Shown piece by piece: positions 5,947 to 13,120 of a DNA stretch of 13,792 nucleotides (positions are counted from its first letter, which is position 1; each line of letters opens with the position of its first letter). The position numbers and the translations under genes are program-made. Source of the DNA: an uncultured Eubacteriales bacterium (GTDB taxonomy: Bacteria > Bacillota > Clostridia > Christensenellales > Pumilibacteraceae); assembly GCA_900555875.1 (NCBI GenBank), contig USNB01000017.1, positions 1-13,792 on the forward strand, written 5' to 3'. The notes beneath the pieces were generated by a model, which saw only the letters and a list, made by a program, of their open reading frames with translations, made no database searches and was not told the origin of the DNA.

Positions 5947-6879
5947 ATGAGCATAAGAGACGACATACTTGCCAGGCTTTATGAGGGCGAAACGAGCGGC
6001 GAAGCGCTTGCCGCGCAGCTCGGGGTCACCCGTGCTGCAGTATGGAAAGCCATAAGACAGCTTAACGCCGACGGTTATACGGTCACATCGTCGCGGAAGG
6101 GGTATCGTCTGGATGGGGGCGACGTTCCGAGCGCACCCGGGATATCGCATTATCTGCATTCGTCATGGAATGTGACGGCATACCCGGAGGCGACGTCGAC
6201 TAACGATATCGCAAAGGCTCTTGCGGAGAAAGGTGCGGATCGTGCGGCAGTCGTTGCCGATCGGCAGACGAGGGGCAGGGGAAGAATGGGAAGGCAATTT
6301 ATTTCTCCGCCCGGCAGCGGGCTTTACATGAGCGTCGTTATGCGCCCGGAGCTTACCGCGGCGGATTGCGGACGTATAACGGCGTTTGCGGCAGTCGTCG
6401 TTGCGCGCGCCATAGAGCGCCTCTGCGGAGCGCGGGCGGACATAAAATGGGTGAACGACGTTTATATGAACGGGAAAAAAGTGTGCGGCATACTGACGGA
6501 GGGCGGTTTCGGTATGGAAAACGGCAGGCTTTCGTATGCGGTGACGGGAATAGGCATAAACGTGCGGCACGCGGTGTTTCCGCGGGAAGTCGCGGAGATC
6601 GCGACCAGCATCGAAGAAGCGAGCGGAACGGCAGTTGACAGATGCGCTCTTGCGGCGGCGGTGCTGGACGGAATGGCGGATATGGAGCGGGAAGTGAAGA
6701 GCGGATGTTTCACGGAGGAATACCGCCGCCGTTCCTGTGTGATCGGAAAACGCGTCACCGTAAACGGGGAGTATGAAGCGCTTGCGACCGGCATTGCCGA
6801 CGACTGTTCGCTCGAACTTGAAACGGACGACGGACGGCGGCTCAGGTTCTCTGCGGGGGAAGTATCGCTTAAATTATGA
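5947..6879 (+). CDS. birA: Biotin--[acetyl-CoA-carboxylase] ligase and biotin repressor BirA
   Basis: Activates biotin with ATP to biotinoyl-5'-AMP and attaches it to the lysine of the biotin carboxyl carrier protein; also the biotin-responsive repressor. The 310-residue protein has the full bifunctional layout. An N-terminal winged helix (about 1-60: LAAQLGVTRAAVWKAIRQL, then SRKGYRL) is followed by the catalytic domain with STND (84-87), GRGRMGR (110-116), KWVND (167-171) and GIGINV (201-206), and a C-terminal SH3-like domain (about 262-310). No Shine-Dalgarno is present before the ATG, and that ATG lies at the predicted +1, so the mRNA is probably leaderless; no later ATG would keep the DNA-binding domain. 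A BirA operator covers the promoter, giving autoregulation. It overlaps bioY by 4 bp (ATGA). Confidence 0.96.
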   Translation: MSIRDDILARLYEGETSGEALAAQLGVTRAAVWKAIRQLNADGYTVTSSRKGYRLDGGDVPSAPGISHYLHSSWNVTAYPEATSTNDIAKALAEKGADRAAVVADRQTRGRGRMGRQFISPPGSGLYMSVVMRPELTAADCGRITAFAAVVVARAIERLCGARADIKWVNDVYMNGKKVCGILTEGGFGMENGRLSYAVTGIGINVRHAVFPREVAEIATSIEEASGTAVDRCALAAAVLDGMADMEREVKSGCFTEEYRRRSCVIGKRVTVNGEYEALATGIADDCSLELETDDGRRLRFSAGEVSLKL

Positions 6880-7475
6880 AGGTATCATCGAGAACGATAG
6901 CATTCACCGCGCTGCTCGCGGCGATCATATGCGCGATAGCGCCGTGGACTGTGCCGATAGGTCCGATACCCGTCTCTCTTGCGACATTCGGCATATATAT
7001 AGCGTCCTGCGTGATAGATGCGAAACACGGCACCGTCGCGACTATCGTATACGTCGTGCTGGGCGCGATAGGCGTGCCCGTGTTTTCGGGCGCGCGAGGC
7101 GGTTTCGGCGTCATAGCAGGTCCTACGGGCGGTTATATCGTGGGATACGTGTTCCTTGCCGTCGTGACCGGTCTGCTGATAGACTTTCTCGGCAGGGAGA
7201 AACGCATATGGATATACCCGATAGCCATGATCGCCGGCACGGCGGTATTATACGCATTCGGCACGGCGTGGTATATGATAAGCACGGGAGCGGGGATAGG
7301 CGCCGCCCTCATCGTCTGCGTCTTGCCCTTCCTCATAGGAGACGGCATCAAGATCGCCGCCGCCACCGCCGTAGGCTTCCCTGTCCGCAGAGCGCTGCGA
7401 AAGACGGTACTTCGCGCCGCCGGGCATGCAGGTAAGACCGATAAACCGCATTACGACGACAGGGAAGGCAAATGA
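6876..7475 (+). CDS. bioY: Biotin transporter BioY (ECF S-component)
   Basis: A 199-residue integral membrane protein that binds biotin and imports it, usually with the shared ECF energising module (EcfA, EcfA', EcfT) encoded elsewhere. About six hydrophobic segments are visible between residues 8 and 170. Family motifs: the opening TALLAAIICAIAPWTVPIGP, then PVSLATFG, the BioY loop GGFGVIAGPTGGY (75-87), and PFLIGDGIK (151-159) with the conserved aspartate and lysine. The tail from about 171 is basic and hydrophilic. The start codon overlaps the birA stop in ATGA, so translation is probably coupled; only a poor purine stretch lies upstream. Pairing with birA and the shared BirA-controlled promoter mean uptake falls when biotin is plentiful. 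No bio synthesis genes are nearby. Confidence 0.95.
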   Translation: MKVSSRTIAFTALLAAIICAIAPWTVPIGPIPVSLATFGIYIASCVIDAKHGTVATIVYVVLGAIGVPVFSGARGGFGVIAGPTGGYIVGYVFLAVVTGLLIDFLGREKRIWIYPIAMIAGTAVLYAFGTAWYMISTGAGIGAALIVCVLPFLIGDGIKIAAATAVGFPVRRALRKTVLRAAGHAGKTDKPHYDDREGK

Positions 7476-7495
7476 TCTTTCAAATCGATAGATAA

Positions 7496-7590
7496 TATGA
7501 AAACAAAAGCTCGAATTACGGACAGGGCGGTCGAGCATAACTGTCATCGTCAAGAACTGACAGTGCCGTTATATTTAATATGTTTTCATA
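7496..7590. other. 95-nt potential three-way-junction fold (RNA or element end)
   Basis: The outer stem TATGAAAACA (7496-7505) pairs perfectly with TGTTTTCATA (7581-7590). It encloses two further perfect stems: GCTCGA (7509-7514) with TCGAGC (7531-7536), and ACTGTCA (7540-7546) with TGACAGT (7558-7564). The three do not conflict, so the segment can fold as a closed three-way junction. It starts 20 nt after the bioY stop. It matches no riboswitch or ncRNA class I can recognise; a processed 3' UTR element or the end of a small mobile element are alternatives. Because the stems are perfect, strand is undecided. Confidence 0.4.
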
Positions 7591-7597
7591 ACTTAAT

Positions 7598-7654
7598 GAC
7601 CGTGATCTTACCGCCCCTCGCTAAGCCGAGGGGCGGCGGTCGCGCTAAAGCGCG
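7598..7654. repeat. GC-rich palindrome cluster, possible dispersed repeat
   Basis: GACCG (7598-7602) pairs with CGGTC (7637-7641), enclosing a perfect 10-bp stem CCGCCCCTCG/CGAGGGGCGG (7611-7620 with 7627-7636, loop CTAAGC). A second hairpin follows, CGCGCT/AGCGCG (7641-7646 with 7649-7654). The composition is more GC-rich than the AT-rich sequence on both sides. It resembles intergenic palindromic repeats of some bacteria, but only one copy is in the window, so repeat status is inference. Confidence 0.4.
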
Positions 7655-7681
7655 GCTCGGAAAGGCGGAGTGAAGTGGTGA

Positions 7682-7780
7682 AGTTGTCATAAGTATTTCA
7701 AAGCAGCGATATGGAAAGGTCTCATCACCGAAGCGCGCATAGGCGAGCTGATAGAGAGGTATTCGGAGTTCTTCGGATGA
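7682..7780 (+). pseudogene. Startless reading frame, possible 3' remnant of a gene
   Basis: After a stop at 7679-7681 a frame without a usable start reads FKAAIWKGLITEARIGELIERY, SEFFG and stops at 7778-7780. Its amphipathic helix-turn-helix-like pattern and normal amino acid balance look more like true protein C-terminus than noise, but I do not recognise the family. It has no ribosome site and follows the palindrome cluster directly. Chance is a real alternative. Confidence 0.25.
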
Positions 7781-7805
7781 CGGTAAAATTTTTATGGAAT
7801 AAACT

Positions 7806-7834
7806 GCGGGCATGTCCGATACGGACATGCCCGC
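7806..7834. terminator. Perfect 13-bp hairpin between converging genes, probable bidirectional terminator
   Basis: GCGGGCATGTCCG (7806-7818) and CGGACATGCCCGC (7822-7834) pair without mismatch around ATA. Plus-strand tail TTTGAGTATAAATTTG, minus-strand tail AGTTTATTCC; both are T-rich but not clean runs. It lies 52 nt after the mgsA stop on the minus strand, with bioY converging from the other side. Confidence 0.6.
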
Positions 7835-7885
7835 TTTGAGTATAAATTTGATTTTCTTGACTTTCGCTCTTTTTTAGAGCGCCGT

Positions 7886-8260
7886 TCACTCTTCTATGTC
7901 CTTAAGATGTTCGAGGAATATCTCGGAACTTGCGACGTTGGTTGCGAGGGGGATATCCATGACGTCGCACAGGCGGAGCAGAGCGGAGACGTCCGGCTCG
8001 TGGGGCTGAGCGGTCAGCGGGTCGCGGAGGAAGAGTATCATGTCGAGGGCGCCGTCGGCGACCATCGATCCTATCTGCTGGTCTCCGCCGAGCGGACCGG
8101 ACTTCATGCGCGTGAGCCTGAGCCCCGTTTCGCCCATGACCATCGTGCCCGTTGTGCCCGTAGCGTATAGCTCGTGTTTTGCGAGCACGTCGCGGTATTT
8201 GACGGCGAGCCTGATCATGTCCGATTTCTTTTTGTCGTGTGCGATGAGCGCGATCTTCAT
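7886..8260 (-). CDS. mgsA: Methylglyoxal synthase
   Basis: Converts dihydroxyacetone phosphate to methylglyoxal and phosphate in the cytoplasm, a bypass used when sugar phosphates build up. The 124-residue length is typical of the Firmicutes form; the E. coli enzyme is longer at both ends. Motifs seen: IAHD (6-9, the histidine and aspartate of the active site), ATGTTG (33-38, phosphate binding), SGPLGGDQQIG (54-64, where D60 corresponds to the catalytic Asp71 of E. coli), DPLTAQPHEPD (80-90, with H87 and D90 matching His98 and Asp101) and ATNVAS (106-111). The start is 18 bp after the lysA stop, with AGAGG 10 nt upstream overlapping that gap, so it is the second gene of a lysA-mgsA operon. 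Lysine synthesis and methylglyoxal have no obvious link; shared expression is probably incidental. Confidence 0.96.
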   Translation of the reverse strand: MKIALIAHDKKKSDMIRLAVKYRDVLAKHELYATGTTGTMVMGETGLRLTRMKSGPLGGDQQIGSMVADGALDMILFLRDPLTAQPHEPDVSALLRLCDVMDIPLATNVASSEIFLEHLKDIEE

Positions 8261-8278
8261 AAGTTATGTACCTCTTTT

Positions 8279-9520
8279 TCAGTCGAATATCATAGTGGCG
8301 AAGTAGTCGTCGGGCGTCTCGGCGCGGCGGATGAGCTTGACCGATCCGTCCTTCTTCAGCAGCAGTTCGGCGCTGCGCAGTTTGCCGTTGTAATTATATC
8401 CCATGGCGAAGCCGTGCGCGCCCGCGTCGTGTATCGCGAGTATGTCTCCGATCTCCAGAGGAGGGAGCATACGGTCGACCGCGAATTTATCGTTGTTCTC
8501 GCACAGACTGCCCACGACGTCGTATTTGACGGTACAGGGAACGTTTTCCTTGCCGAGCACCGTTATGTGGTGATACGCTCCGTACATCGCGGGGCGCATG
8601 AGGTTCGCTGCGCAGGCGTCCACGCCGGCATACTCTTTATATATGTGCTTGAAATGTACGACGGTGGTGATGAGGTTGCCGTAAGGTCCGAGCATATAGC
8701 GACCGAGTTCGGTGCGGATAGAGGGCTTCATGTCGCCCGTGAACGTCTTTTCGTATTCGTCCTTTATGCGCGCGGAGATGACGTTGATGTCCGGTTTCTT
8801 TTCCTCCGGACGATAGGGGATGCCTATGCCGCCCGAGAGGTTGATGAACTTGAAGTCCGCGCCCGTCTCTTCGCTGAGCTGCTTTGCGGTGTCGAACAGT
8901 ATGCCGGCGAGAACGGGGTAATAGTCGTTGCCGAGGTTGTTGGACGCGAGGAAGGCGTGCAGACCGAATCGCTTGACTCCGTAGCCCTGCAATTTCTTTA
9001 TAGCGAGCGTGAGCTGTTCGCGCGTCATGCCGTACTTGGCGTCCTGCGGAGAGCCCATTATCATGTTGTTGACGGCGAAGTCCACACCGTTGTTGTATCT
9101 CAGCGACACGCATTCGGGCATCTTGTCGCCCGCGACGGATCTGAGGAAATCGACGTGCGTGTAGTCGTCAAGCGTTATCGTCGCGCCGAGTTTGAGCGCG
9201 TAAGCGTATTCCGCGGCGGGCGTCTCGTTGGACGTGAACATGATGTCGTCGCCCGTTATCCCGCATTTTTCGCAGAGCATCAGCTCGGTCATGGACGAGC
9301 AGTCCATTCCGCAGCCGAGCGAATGCAGCAGTTTCATTATGGAGGGGTTTGGAGTCGCTTTTACTGCGAAGTGCTCCTTATATCCTTCGCACCACGAGAA
9401 TGCTGAAAGAAGCTCTTTCGCATTGTCTTCTATGCCCTTTTCGTCGTATATGTGGAAAGGGGTGGGGTATGTCTTTTTGATCTCGAGCGCCTGCTCTTTT
9501 GTGATTATGGGAACTTTCAT
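8279..9520 (-). CDS. lysA: Diaminopimelate decarboxylase (divergent LysA-like class)
   Basis: A PLP-dependent fold-III decarboxylase expected to turn meso-diaminopimelate into lysine. The 413-residue protein has an alanine-racemase-like barrel with the PLP lysine in FAVKATPNP (K54), then GCGMDCSS, SNETPAAEYAYALKLGA, GLHAFLASN where classical LysA has HxHIGS, and NLSGGIGIPYRPEEK. The C-terminal beta domain has ELGRYMLGPYG, VGSLCENNDKFA (C340, replacing the usual CESGD) and GDILAIHDAGAHGFAMGYNYNG. These variants are shared by a recognised second class of diaminopimelate decarboxylases common in Clostridia and Bacteroidetes, so they are not signs of decay. Ornithine/arginine decarboxylase activity is less likely. 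The ATG at 9520 is chosen as the protein start matches the family and lies 6 nt after a strong -10; there is no Shine-Dalgarno, so the message is probably leaderless, and there is no room for a lysine riboswitch. Confidence 0.88.
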   Translation of the reverse strand: MKVPIITKEQALEIKKTYPTPFHIYDEKGIEDNAKELLSAFSWCEGYKEHFAVKATPNPSIMKLLHSLGCGMDCSSMTELMLCEKCGITGDDIMFTSNETPAAEYAYALKLGATITLDDYTHVDFLRSVAGDKMPECVSLRYNNGVDFAVNNMIMGSPQDAKYGMTREQLTLAIKKLQGYGVKRFGLHAFLASNNLGNDYYPVLAGILFDTAKQLSEETGADFKFINLSGGIGIPYRPEEKKPDINVISARIKDEYEKTFTGDMKPSIRTELGRYMLGPYGNLITTVVHFKHIYKEYAGVDACAANLMRPAMYGAYHHITVLGKENVPCTVKYDVVGSLCENNDKFAVDRMLPPLEIGDILAIHDAGAHGFAMGYNYNGKLRSAELLLKKDGSVKLIRRAETPDDYFATMIFD

Positions 9521-9526
9521 ACTAAA

Positions 9527-9556
9527 ATTATACCAGCTCTGCGCGTCATCTGTCAA
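9527..9556 (-). promoter_or_regulatory. lysA-mgsA promoter
   Basis: On the minus strand a perfect TTGACA (9556-9551), 18-nt spacer and perfect TATAAT (9532-9527), preceded by TGG (extended -10). Only TTTAGT separates the -10 from the lysA ATG, so +1 should fall on the A of the start codon. This is the strongest consensus promoter in the window. Confidence 0.85.
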
Positions 9557-9612
9557 GCACATCGGGCGTTTCGGCAGAGTGTTATATTTCAATAAAAAGC
9601 CGTGCAAAATTC

Positions 9613-9641
9613 TTGCGTAAAACTGTGAAGGGTGGTAAAAT
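9613..9641 (+). promoter_or_regulatory. Candidate uvrA promoter
   Basis: TTGCGT (9613-9618), 17-nt spacer, TAAAAT (9636-9641), again with TG one base before the -10. Expected start near 9648, just ahead of the GGAG at 9649-9652, giving a leader of about 11 nt. No LexA-type operator of the Firmicutes form (GAAC-N4-GTTC) is seen. Confidence 0.5.
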
Positions 9642-9658
9642 ATAACGCGGAGAAAAAC

Positions 9659-12469
9659 ATGAAATACATCAGGATACGCGGAGCACGCGAAAACAATCTG
9701 AAGAACATCGATCTCGATATCCCGCATGACAGTCTCACGGTCTTTACCGGCCTGTCGGGGAGCGGCAAAAGCTCGCTCGCGTTCGATACGATATATGCGG
9801 AGGGGAAGCGGCGGTACGTCGAAAGTCTGTCGTCATACGCGCGGCAGTTCCTCGGCATAATGAATAAGCCGGACGTCGAGTCCATCGACGGGCTTTCCCC
9901 GGCGATATCCATCGATCAGAAAACGACGTCTCACAACCCCCGTTCGACGGTGGGTACGGTGACAGAGATATACGATTATCTCCGTCTGCTTTATGCCAAG
10001 GCGGGAGATGTTTTTTGCTACAAATGCGGTAAGCCCGTCACTCAGCAGACTATAGATCAGATAATGGACGCCGTTATGTCGCATCCGGAAGGCACGAGGC
10101 TCATGATACTCGCGCCGATCGCCCGCGGCAAAAAAGGAGAATATAAAAAAGAACTCTCCGGTCTTAAAAAACAGGGATACGTGCGCGTCAAGATAGACGG
10201 GGAAGTGCGCGATCTCGACGAGGATATCTCGCTGGACAAGCAGGTGCGTCATACCATCAGCGTTATCGTCGACAGGATAAAGATGAAAGAGGGCGTGGAA
10301 AAGCGTCTGTCCGATTCGCTGGAGAGCGCGTTAGGTCTTGCCGACGGCGTCGTGATCGTCGACGCGGACGGCGTAGAGACGCTTTATAACACCAAATACG
10401 CGTGCGCAGACTGCGGCGTATCCATCCCGGAGATAGAGCCGAAGCTCTTTTCCTTCAATTCTCCGTTCGGCGCGTGCCCGGAGTGCGGAGGGCTGGGGTT
10501 CAGGCAGGTCATAGATCCCGAACTGATTTACGGCGACGGCAGCAAGACGATACGCGAGGGCGCAATAACGGTGACGGGCTGGAATTTCGATTCGGCAAAG
10601 ACGACGCTGCAGATGTTTACAGCGCTGTCCGAAAAATACGGTTTCTCGCTCGACATACCCTTCCGCGATCTGCCCGAAAACATAAAAAAGATACTGCTTT
10701 ACGGCGATAACAGCGAGATCACCATGACGCTGTCGAGCGACAACTATACGTATTCGTACAAGCGCAAGTTCGAGGGAGTAGTGACCAATCTCGAGCGCCG
10801 TTACCGTACGGGCAACAGCGAATCGGTGCGCCGTGAGATAGAGAAATATCTGCGCGACCTGCCGTGCTCGGCGTGCGGCGGAAAGCGTCTGCGCCCGGAG
10901 GCTCTCGCCGTAAAGGTGGGCGGAAAGAATATATGGGAGATGTGCGTCATGCCCGTGGGCGATCTCGCGGCGTTTCTGTCCTCGCTCGAGCTCGGGCGTT
11001 CGCAGTCAGTCATAGCGGCCCCCATACTCAAAGAGGTGAATGCCCGCCTGCGCTTTCTCTGCGACGTAGGATTGGAATATCTCACGCTGTCCCGCAGCGC
11101 GACCACGCTGTCGGGCGGCGAGGCTCAGCGCATACGCCTCGCGACGCAGATAGGCAGCGGTCTGACGGGCGTCGTATATATCCTCGACGAGCCGTCCATA
11201 GGTCTGCATCAGCGCGATAACGACAGACTGATAAAGACGCTCCGCTCGCTTCGCGATCTCGGCAATACGCTCATCGTTGTCGAGCATGACGAGGATACCA
11301 TGCGCGCGGCGGATTTCCTCGTGGATATAGGGCCGGGCGCCGGCGTGCACGGCGGAGAGGTGATAGCCGCGGGCACGCCCGACGAAGTGGCGGCATGCAC
11401 GAATTCGATCACGGGCGATTATCTTTCGGGGCGGAAGAAGATCCCCGTTCCTGAAGAGCGCCGTCCTTTCGGCGATCGCAGCATAAAGATCTTCGGCGCG
11501 AGACAGAACAATCTCAAAAACATCGACGTCGAGTTCCCCGTAGGTCTGATAACCGCCGTGACGGGCGTATCGGGTTCGGGCAAAAGCTCTATCGTCAATC
11601 AGATACTGTATCCGGCGGTGAGCAACCGCGTGAACGGCAGCAGGTTGATCGAGGGCAAATACGACCGTATAGACGGCATCGAATATATCGATAAAGTCAT
11701 CTGTATAGATCAGTCTCCCATAGGGCGCACTCCGCGCTCCAACCCCGCGACGTATACGGGCGCGTTCACACAGATACGAGAGCTTTTCGCCCGCACGACG
11801 GACGCGCAGGAACGCGGCTACGGTCCCGGAAGGTTTTCCTTCAACGTCAAGAGCGGCCGGTGCGAGGCGTGTGAGGGCGACGGGATCAAGCGCATAGAGA
11901 TGCATTTCATGAGCGACGTATACGTGCCCTGCGAGGTGTGCGGCGGCAAGCGCTACAACCGCGAGACGCTGCAGGTCAGATATCGCGGCAAGAACATCTA
12001 CGACGTTCTCGAAATGACGGTGGAAGAGGCGTGTTCGTTCTTCGAGAACCAGCCGGGCATCTATTCCAAGATCAAGACGCTTTACGACGTCGGTCTGGGG
12101 TATATCAAACTCGGTCAGTCCGCGACCACGCTGTCGGGCGGCGAGGCGCAGCGCGTCAAGCTCGCCACAGAGCTTTCCAAACGCTCGACGTCGGGCACGC
12201 TGTACGTACTCGACGAGCCGACCACCGGTCTGCATTCGGACGACGTAGCAAAGCTCATCAACATACTTTCGCGCCTCGTGGCGTCGGGGAATACCGTCAT
12301 AGTCATAGAGCACAATCTGGACGTGATAAAGACGGCGGATTGGATCGTGGACGTCGGCCCCGAGGGCGGCGACGCAGGCGGACGCATAGTCACATGCGGC
12401 ACTCCGGAGCAGGTCGCGCGGTGCGATGGCTCGTATACGGGACAATTCCTTAAACGCATATTGAAATAA
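9659..12469 (+). CDS. uvrA: Excinuclease ABC subunit A
   Basis: The damage-recognition ATPase of nucleotide excision repair, which with UvrB finds bulky DNA lesions. The 936-residue length is normal. It has two ABC modules. Module I: Walker A GLSGSGKSS (31-39), an insertion region, zinc cysteines CADC (about 249-252) and CPEC (about 276-279), signature LSGGEAQRIRLA (from about 484) and ILDEPSIGLHQ. Module II: GVSGSGKSS (from about 637), the zinc-finger pair CEAC and CEVC (about 735-738 and 758-761) with the DNA-contacting stretch between, LSGGEAQRVKLA (from about 824) and VLDEPTTGLHS. An additional CYKC pair lies near 120. The ATG at 9659 follows GGAG by 6 nt; an in-frame GTG at 9632 lies within the promoter. 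uvrB and uvrC are not nearby. It leads a tight unit with the HAD phosphatase and typA. Confidence 0.98.
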   Translation: MKYIRIRGARENNLKNIDLDIPHDSLTVFTGLSGSGKSSLAFDTIYAEGKRRYVESLSSYARQFLGIMNKPDVESIDGLSPAISIDQKTTSHNPRSTVGTVTEIYDYLRLLYAKAGDVFCYKCGKPVTQQTIDQIMDAVMSHPEGTRLMILAPIARGKKGEYKKELSGLKKQGYVRVKIDGEVRDLDEDISLDKQVRHTISVIVDRIKMKEGVEKRLSDSLESALGLADGVVIVDADGVETLYNTKYACADCGVSIPEIEPKLFSFNSPFGACPECGGLGFRQVIDPELIYGDGSKTIREGAITVTGWNFDSAKTTLQMFTALSEKYGFSLDIPFRDLPENIKKILLYGDNSEITMTLSSDNYTYSYKRKFEGVVTNLERRYRTGNSESVRREIEKYLRDLPCSACGGKRLRPEALAVKVGGKNIWEMCVMPVGDLAAFLSSLELGRSQSVIAAPILKEVNARLRFLCDVGLEYLTLSRSATTLSGGEAQRIRLATQIGSGLTGVVYILDEPSIGLHQRDNDRLIKTLRSLRDLGNTLIVVEHDEDTMRAADFLVDIGPGAGVHGGEVIAAGTPDEVAACTNSITGDYLSGRKKIPVPEERRPFGDRSIKIFGARQNNLKNIDVEFPVGLITAVTGVSGSGKSSIVNQILYPAVSNRVNGSRLIEGKYDRIDGIEYIDKVICIDQSPIGRTPRSNPATYTGAFTQIRELFARTTDAQERGYGPGRFSFNVKSGRCEACEGDGIKRIEMHFMSDVYVPCEVCGGKRYNRETLQVRYRGKNIYDVLEMTVEEACSFFENQPGIYSKIKTLYDVGLGYIKLGQSATTLSGGEAQRVKLATELSKRSTSGTLYVLDEPTTGLHSDDVAKLINILSRLVASGNTVIVIEHNLDVIKTADWIVDVGPEGGDAGGRIVTCGTPEQVARCDGSYTGQFLKRILK

Positions 12470-12492
12470 ATTTTGAGAGGATATATACACAA

Positions 12493-13119
12493 ATGAAAAA
12501 CACGATACTTTTCGATCTCGACGGTACTCTTCTCGATACGCTGACCGATCTTACCGCGTCCGTAAATCACGCGCTCGGTCTTGTCGGACTGCCGCCGCGC
12601 ACGAAAGACGAAGTACGTTCCTATCTCGGCGACGGTTATGCCGTGCTCATGGAGCGCGCCTGCGGAGGAAAGCCGAGCGAGGAGGCATTGAAGCTGTTTT
12701 CGGAGTACTATGCCGAACATCTGGAGGATAACACGCGCCCTTATCCCGGCGTAGTCGAGGCGCTCGCCGCGCTCGCCGCGAAGGGCAGGAAGATGGCGGT
12801 AGTGTCCAACAAGGGATATGACGCGGTGCAGGTGCTGTGCGCTAAGTTTTTCGCTCCTCACGTCACGCTGTATTACGGCGTGAACGAACGGCTGAAAAAG
12901 AAACCCGCGCCCGATATGCTGCTCGCGGCGATGAAAGATCTCGGGTCGGATGAGGACGACTGCATAATGGTGGGCGACGGCGAGCCTGACATCGCTATGG
13001 CGCGTGCCGCCGGGATAGATATCGTCAGCGTCACGTGGGGCTTCCGTACCCGCGAACAGCTGACTGCCGCCGGCGGAAAGCTGTTCCTCGACAGCCCGCG
13101 CATGCTTGCGGAGTTGTGA
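12493..13119 (+). CDS. HAD-superfamily hydrolase, phosphoglycolate phosphatase-like
   Basis: A 208-residue soluble phosphatase of the haloacid dehalogenase superfamily, similar to Gph/PpaX proteins; the substrate is uncertain, with 2-phosphoglycolate, pyrophosphate or nucleotide phosphates possible. All four HAD motifs are present: DLDGT (nucleophile D8 and acid-base D10), VVSNK (S105), the lysine in LKKKPAPD (K137) and VGDGEPD (D162, D166). A helical C1-type cap lies at about 17-85. Motif IV has glycine where many relatives have serine or threonine (GDSxxD), which should be tolerated. The gene starts 23 bp after uvrA, with GAGAGG 12 nt before the ATG, longer spacing than usual, and ends 1 bp before typA. 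The position links its expression to uvrA; 2-phosphoglycolate from DNA 3' ends is a repair by-product, but that functional link is speculation. Confidence 0.9.
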   Translation: MKNTILFDLDGTLLDTLTDLTASVNHALGLVGLPPRTKDEVRSYLGDGYAVLMERACGGKPSEEALKLFSEYYAEHLEDNTRPYPGVVEALAALAAKGRKMAVVSNKGYDAVQVLCAKFFAPHVTLYYGVNERLKKKPAPDMLLAAMKDLGSDEDDCIMVGDGEPDIAMARAAGIDIVSVTWGFRTREQLTAAGGKLFLDSPRMLAEL

Positions 13120-13120
13120 T

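Larger units (their letters stand above)
7476..7885. other. 410-bp gene-free region between converging bioY and mgsA
   Basis: No complete gene is supportable. In order it holds a 95-nt potential three-way junction (7496-7590), a GC-rich palindrome cluster (7598-7654), a startless reading frame that may be a gene remnant (7682-7780), a perfect 13-bp hairpin (7806-7834) and a 5-bp hairpin GCTCT/AGAGC (7866-7880). The first four have their own entries. The density of inverted repeats is far above that of the other intergenic regions in the window. Confidence 0.6.

Noticed and set aside
7496..7590. Three-way junction as a purine-type riboswitch
   Set aside because: The conserved junction and loop bases of the purine class are missing on both strands and no gene follows in the proper position.
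7586..7828. An 80-codon minus-strand frame between bioY and mgsA
   Set aside because: It begins inside the 13-bp hairpin and runs through the palindrome cluster; it has no ribosome site and low-complexity proline/arginine content.
8279..9520. LysA-like protein as a damaged or inactive enzyme because HIGS and CESGD are altered
   Set aside because: The altered motifs are shared by a recognised class of this family, and the PLP lysine, glycine-rich loop and C-terminal cysteine are present.
12461..12489. TTGAAA-17-TATACA as a promoter for the HAD gene
   Set aside because: The -10 ends 3 nt before the ATG, so transcription would start inside the coding region; the gene more likely depends on uvrA transcription.
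11006..12490. A 494-codon minus-strand frame opposite uvrA
   Set aside because: A mirror of uvrA codon structure; the plus-strand protein has every UvrA motif. The same applies to the long plus-strand frame opposite lysA (8174-9406).
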